Source of the DNA: Lysobacteraceae bacterium
GTDB lineage: Bacteria; Pseudomonadota; Gammaproteobacteria; Xanthomonadales; Wenzhouxiangellaceae
NCBI GenBank assembly: GCA_020201235.1
Contig: JAIVHD010000164.1
Coordinates: 1 to 6,620, forward strand
Direction: 5' to 3'
Length of the DNA stretch: 6,620 bases
Part shown: positions 5,857-6,620 of the stretch, one piece after another
How positions within the stretch are numbered: the first letter of the stretch is position 1
Layout of the letters: each line of letters begins with the position of its first letter
Notes under the pieces: generated by a model
Database searches by the model: none
What the model was told of the DNA's origin: nothing
The model's input: the letters and a program-made list of their open reading frames with translations, nothing else
Program-made: the position numbers and the translations under genes

Positions 5857-6620
5857 ATGAAGATACTGGTGACCGGCGGCGGCGGTTTTCTCGGCCAGGC
5901 GGTGGTCCGTCTGCTGCTCAATGGCGGGCATCGAGTGGCGATCCTGAATCGATCCGCCTGCTCCGATCTGGAGTCGCTGGGTGTCGAATGCCTGCGTGGC
6001 GATCTTGCCGACCGCGAGACCGTTTTTGGTGCGTGTCGCGGCCGCGATGCCGTGATTCATGTTGGTGCGCGCGCCGGGCCCGGGCTTTTTCGGCCGGCGT
6101 TTGAACGCCCAAATGTAGTCGGTACGCAAAATGTTATCGACAGCTGCCGGAGCCACGCGGTCGGGTTCCTGATTTATACCTCGTCACCGAGTGTGGTCCA
6201 TTCGGGCCGTGATCTTGCCGGTGCGGACGAGTCAACCCCCTACCCGACGCACTTCCCGGCACCGTACCCGGCCACCAAAGCCGAGGCCGAAAAGCGCGTG
6301 CTGGCCGCCAACGGCCGCAGCCTTAAGACCACGGCGCTGCGCCCGCACCTGATCTGGGGGCCAGGCGACAACCACCTGCTGCCCCGACTGGTTCAGCGCA
6401 ACCGTTCCGGGCGTCTGCGACTGCCGTGCCCGGACAAGAAGATCGATACGGTTTACATCGATAACGCGGCCGAAGCGCACGTGCTGGCGCTGGACAACCT
6501 GGCAGGCTCGGCCACGGCGGCAGGGAACGCGTATTTCATCAGCAACGGCGAGCCGCTGGCGGTGGCCGAAATCATGCGCCGGCTGCTAGAGGCCGCAGGC
6601 GAGGTCCCGCAGATCGGTCG
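5857..6620 (+). CDS. OleD-like NAD(P)-dependent dehydrogenase (3-beta-HSD/epimerase superfamily), N-terminal part
   Basis: This is an extended short-chain dehydrogenase of the NAD-dependent epimerase/3-beta-hydroxysteroid dehydrogenase superfamily, closest by recall to OleD. OleD reduces 2-alkyl-3-ketoalkanoic acids to the beta-hydroxy acids in long-chain olefin biosynthesis. Visible are 254 residues; the gene runs off the right edge (full length about 330). Features are the nucleotide-binding TGGGGFLG (6-13), RGDLAD (47-52), NVVGTQNV (86-93), IYTSSPSV (106-113) with the catalytic serine region, catalytic Y137-P-A-T-K141, the strongly OleD-like WGPGDNHLLPRL (167-178), YIDNAA (200-205) and YFISNGEPL (226-234). 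ATG 5857 starts the Rossmann strand at residue 2 and lies 17 bp after the rpiA remnant stop. No good ribosome binding site is present, so it may be read from the upstream operon. One local oddity is AGPGLF at 73-78, where relatives usually have A-G-x-W-G. An exact OleD role needs oleA, oleB and oleC, which are not in view; a sterol or sugar dehydrogenase is the alternative. Confidence 0.85.
   Translation, partial: MKILVTGGGGFLGQAVVRLLLNGGHRVAILNRSACSDLESLGVECLRGDLADRETVFGACRGRDAVIHVGARAGPGLFRPAFERPNVVGTQNVIDSCRSHAVGFLIYTSSPSVVHSGRDLAGADESTPYPTHFPAPYPATKAEAEKRVLAANGRSLKTTALRPHLIWGPGDNHLLPRLVQRNRSGRLRLPCPDKKIDTVYIDNAAEAHVLALDNLAGSATAAGNAYFISNGEPLAVAEIMRRLLEAAGEVPQIG

Noticed and set aside
5203..6156. 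Leftward open frame of 317 codons across the EVE, rpiA and oleD-like genes
   Set aside because: It is antisense to three recognised genes and shows low-complexity Ser/Arg-rich translation without family motifs.

Overview
The window looks like part of a gammaproteobacterial chromosome. The genes are GC-rich, the OleD-like protein resembles the Xanthomonas enzyme, and a degraded GC-rich palindrome of a kind common between genes in Xanthomonadales-type genomes lies near the left end. The lineage is an inference from gene content, not a database result. No tRNA, rRNA, CRISPR array, insertion sequence or phage gene was seen.

Layout. At 1-384 (+) is the C-terminal end of a CorA-type magnesium transporter. 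After a short convergent gap, a leftward block runs from about 4237 down to 590. It encodes a monohaem c-type cytochrome lipoprotein, a rhomboid intramembrane protease, a large two-propeller (14-blade) sensor with the start of a Y_Y_Y domain, and a GGDEF diguanylate cyclase module with an intact product-inhibition site. The cytochrome and rhomboid overlap by an ATGA, so they look co-translated. Rightward from about 4246 run a LOG-family (TIGR00730) protein, an EVE-domain protein, ribose-5-phosphate isomerase A (again by an ATGA overlap), and an OleD-like NAD(P)-dependent dehydrogenase that runs off the right edge.

The most striking point is that three families are cut and re-joined at abrupt junctions. 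(1) At about 3176/3177 the rhomboid stops right after its catalytic histidine and continues in frame into the middle of propeller blade 1. (2) At about 1203-1214 the Y_Y_Y domain is cut and the remainder (coiled coil plus GGDEF) continues in another frame, with the expected transmembrane helix missing. (3) At about 5780-5791 RpiA jumps from residue ~108 to its last ~18 residues in another frame, losing about 90 central residues. Each loss is estimated at roughly 200-350 bp. Three such events in under 5 kb suggest either assembly collapse or real small deletions. A genuine rhomboid-propeller fusion is possible but is the less likely reading, because both partners are broken inside their folds.

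If the deletions are artefacts, the ordinary reading is a leftward operon of cytochrome c, complete rhomboid and a membrane-bound periplasmic-sensor diguanylate cyclase, and a rightward group of LOG, EVE, rpiA and oleD-like genes.
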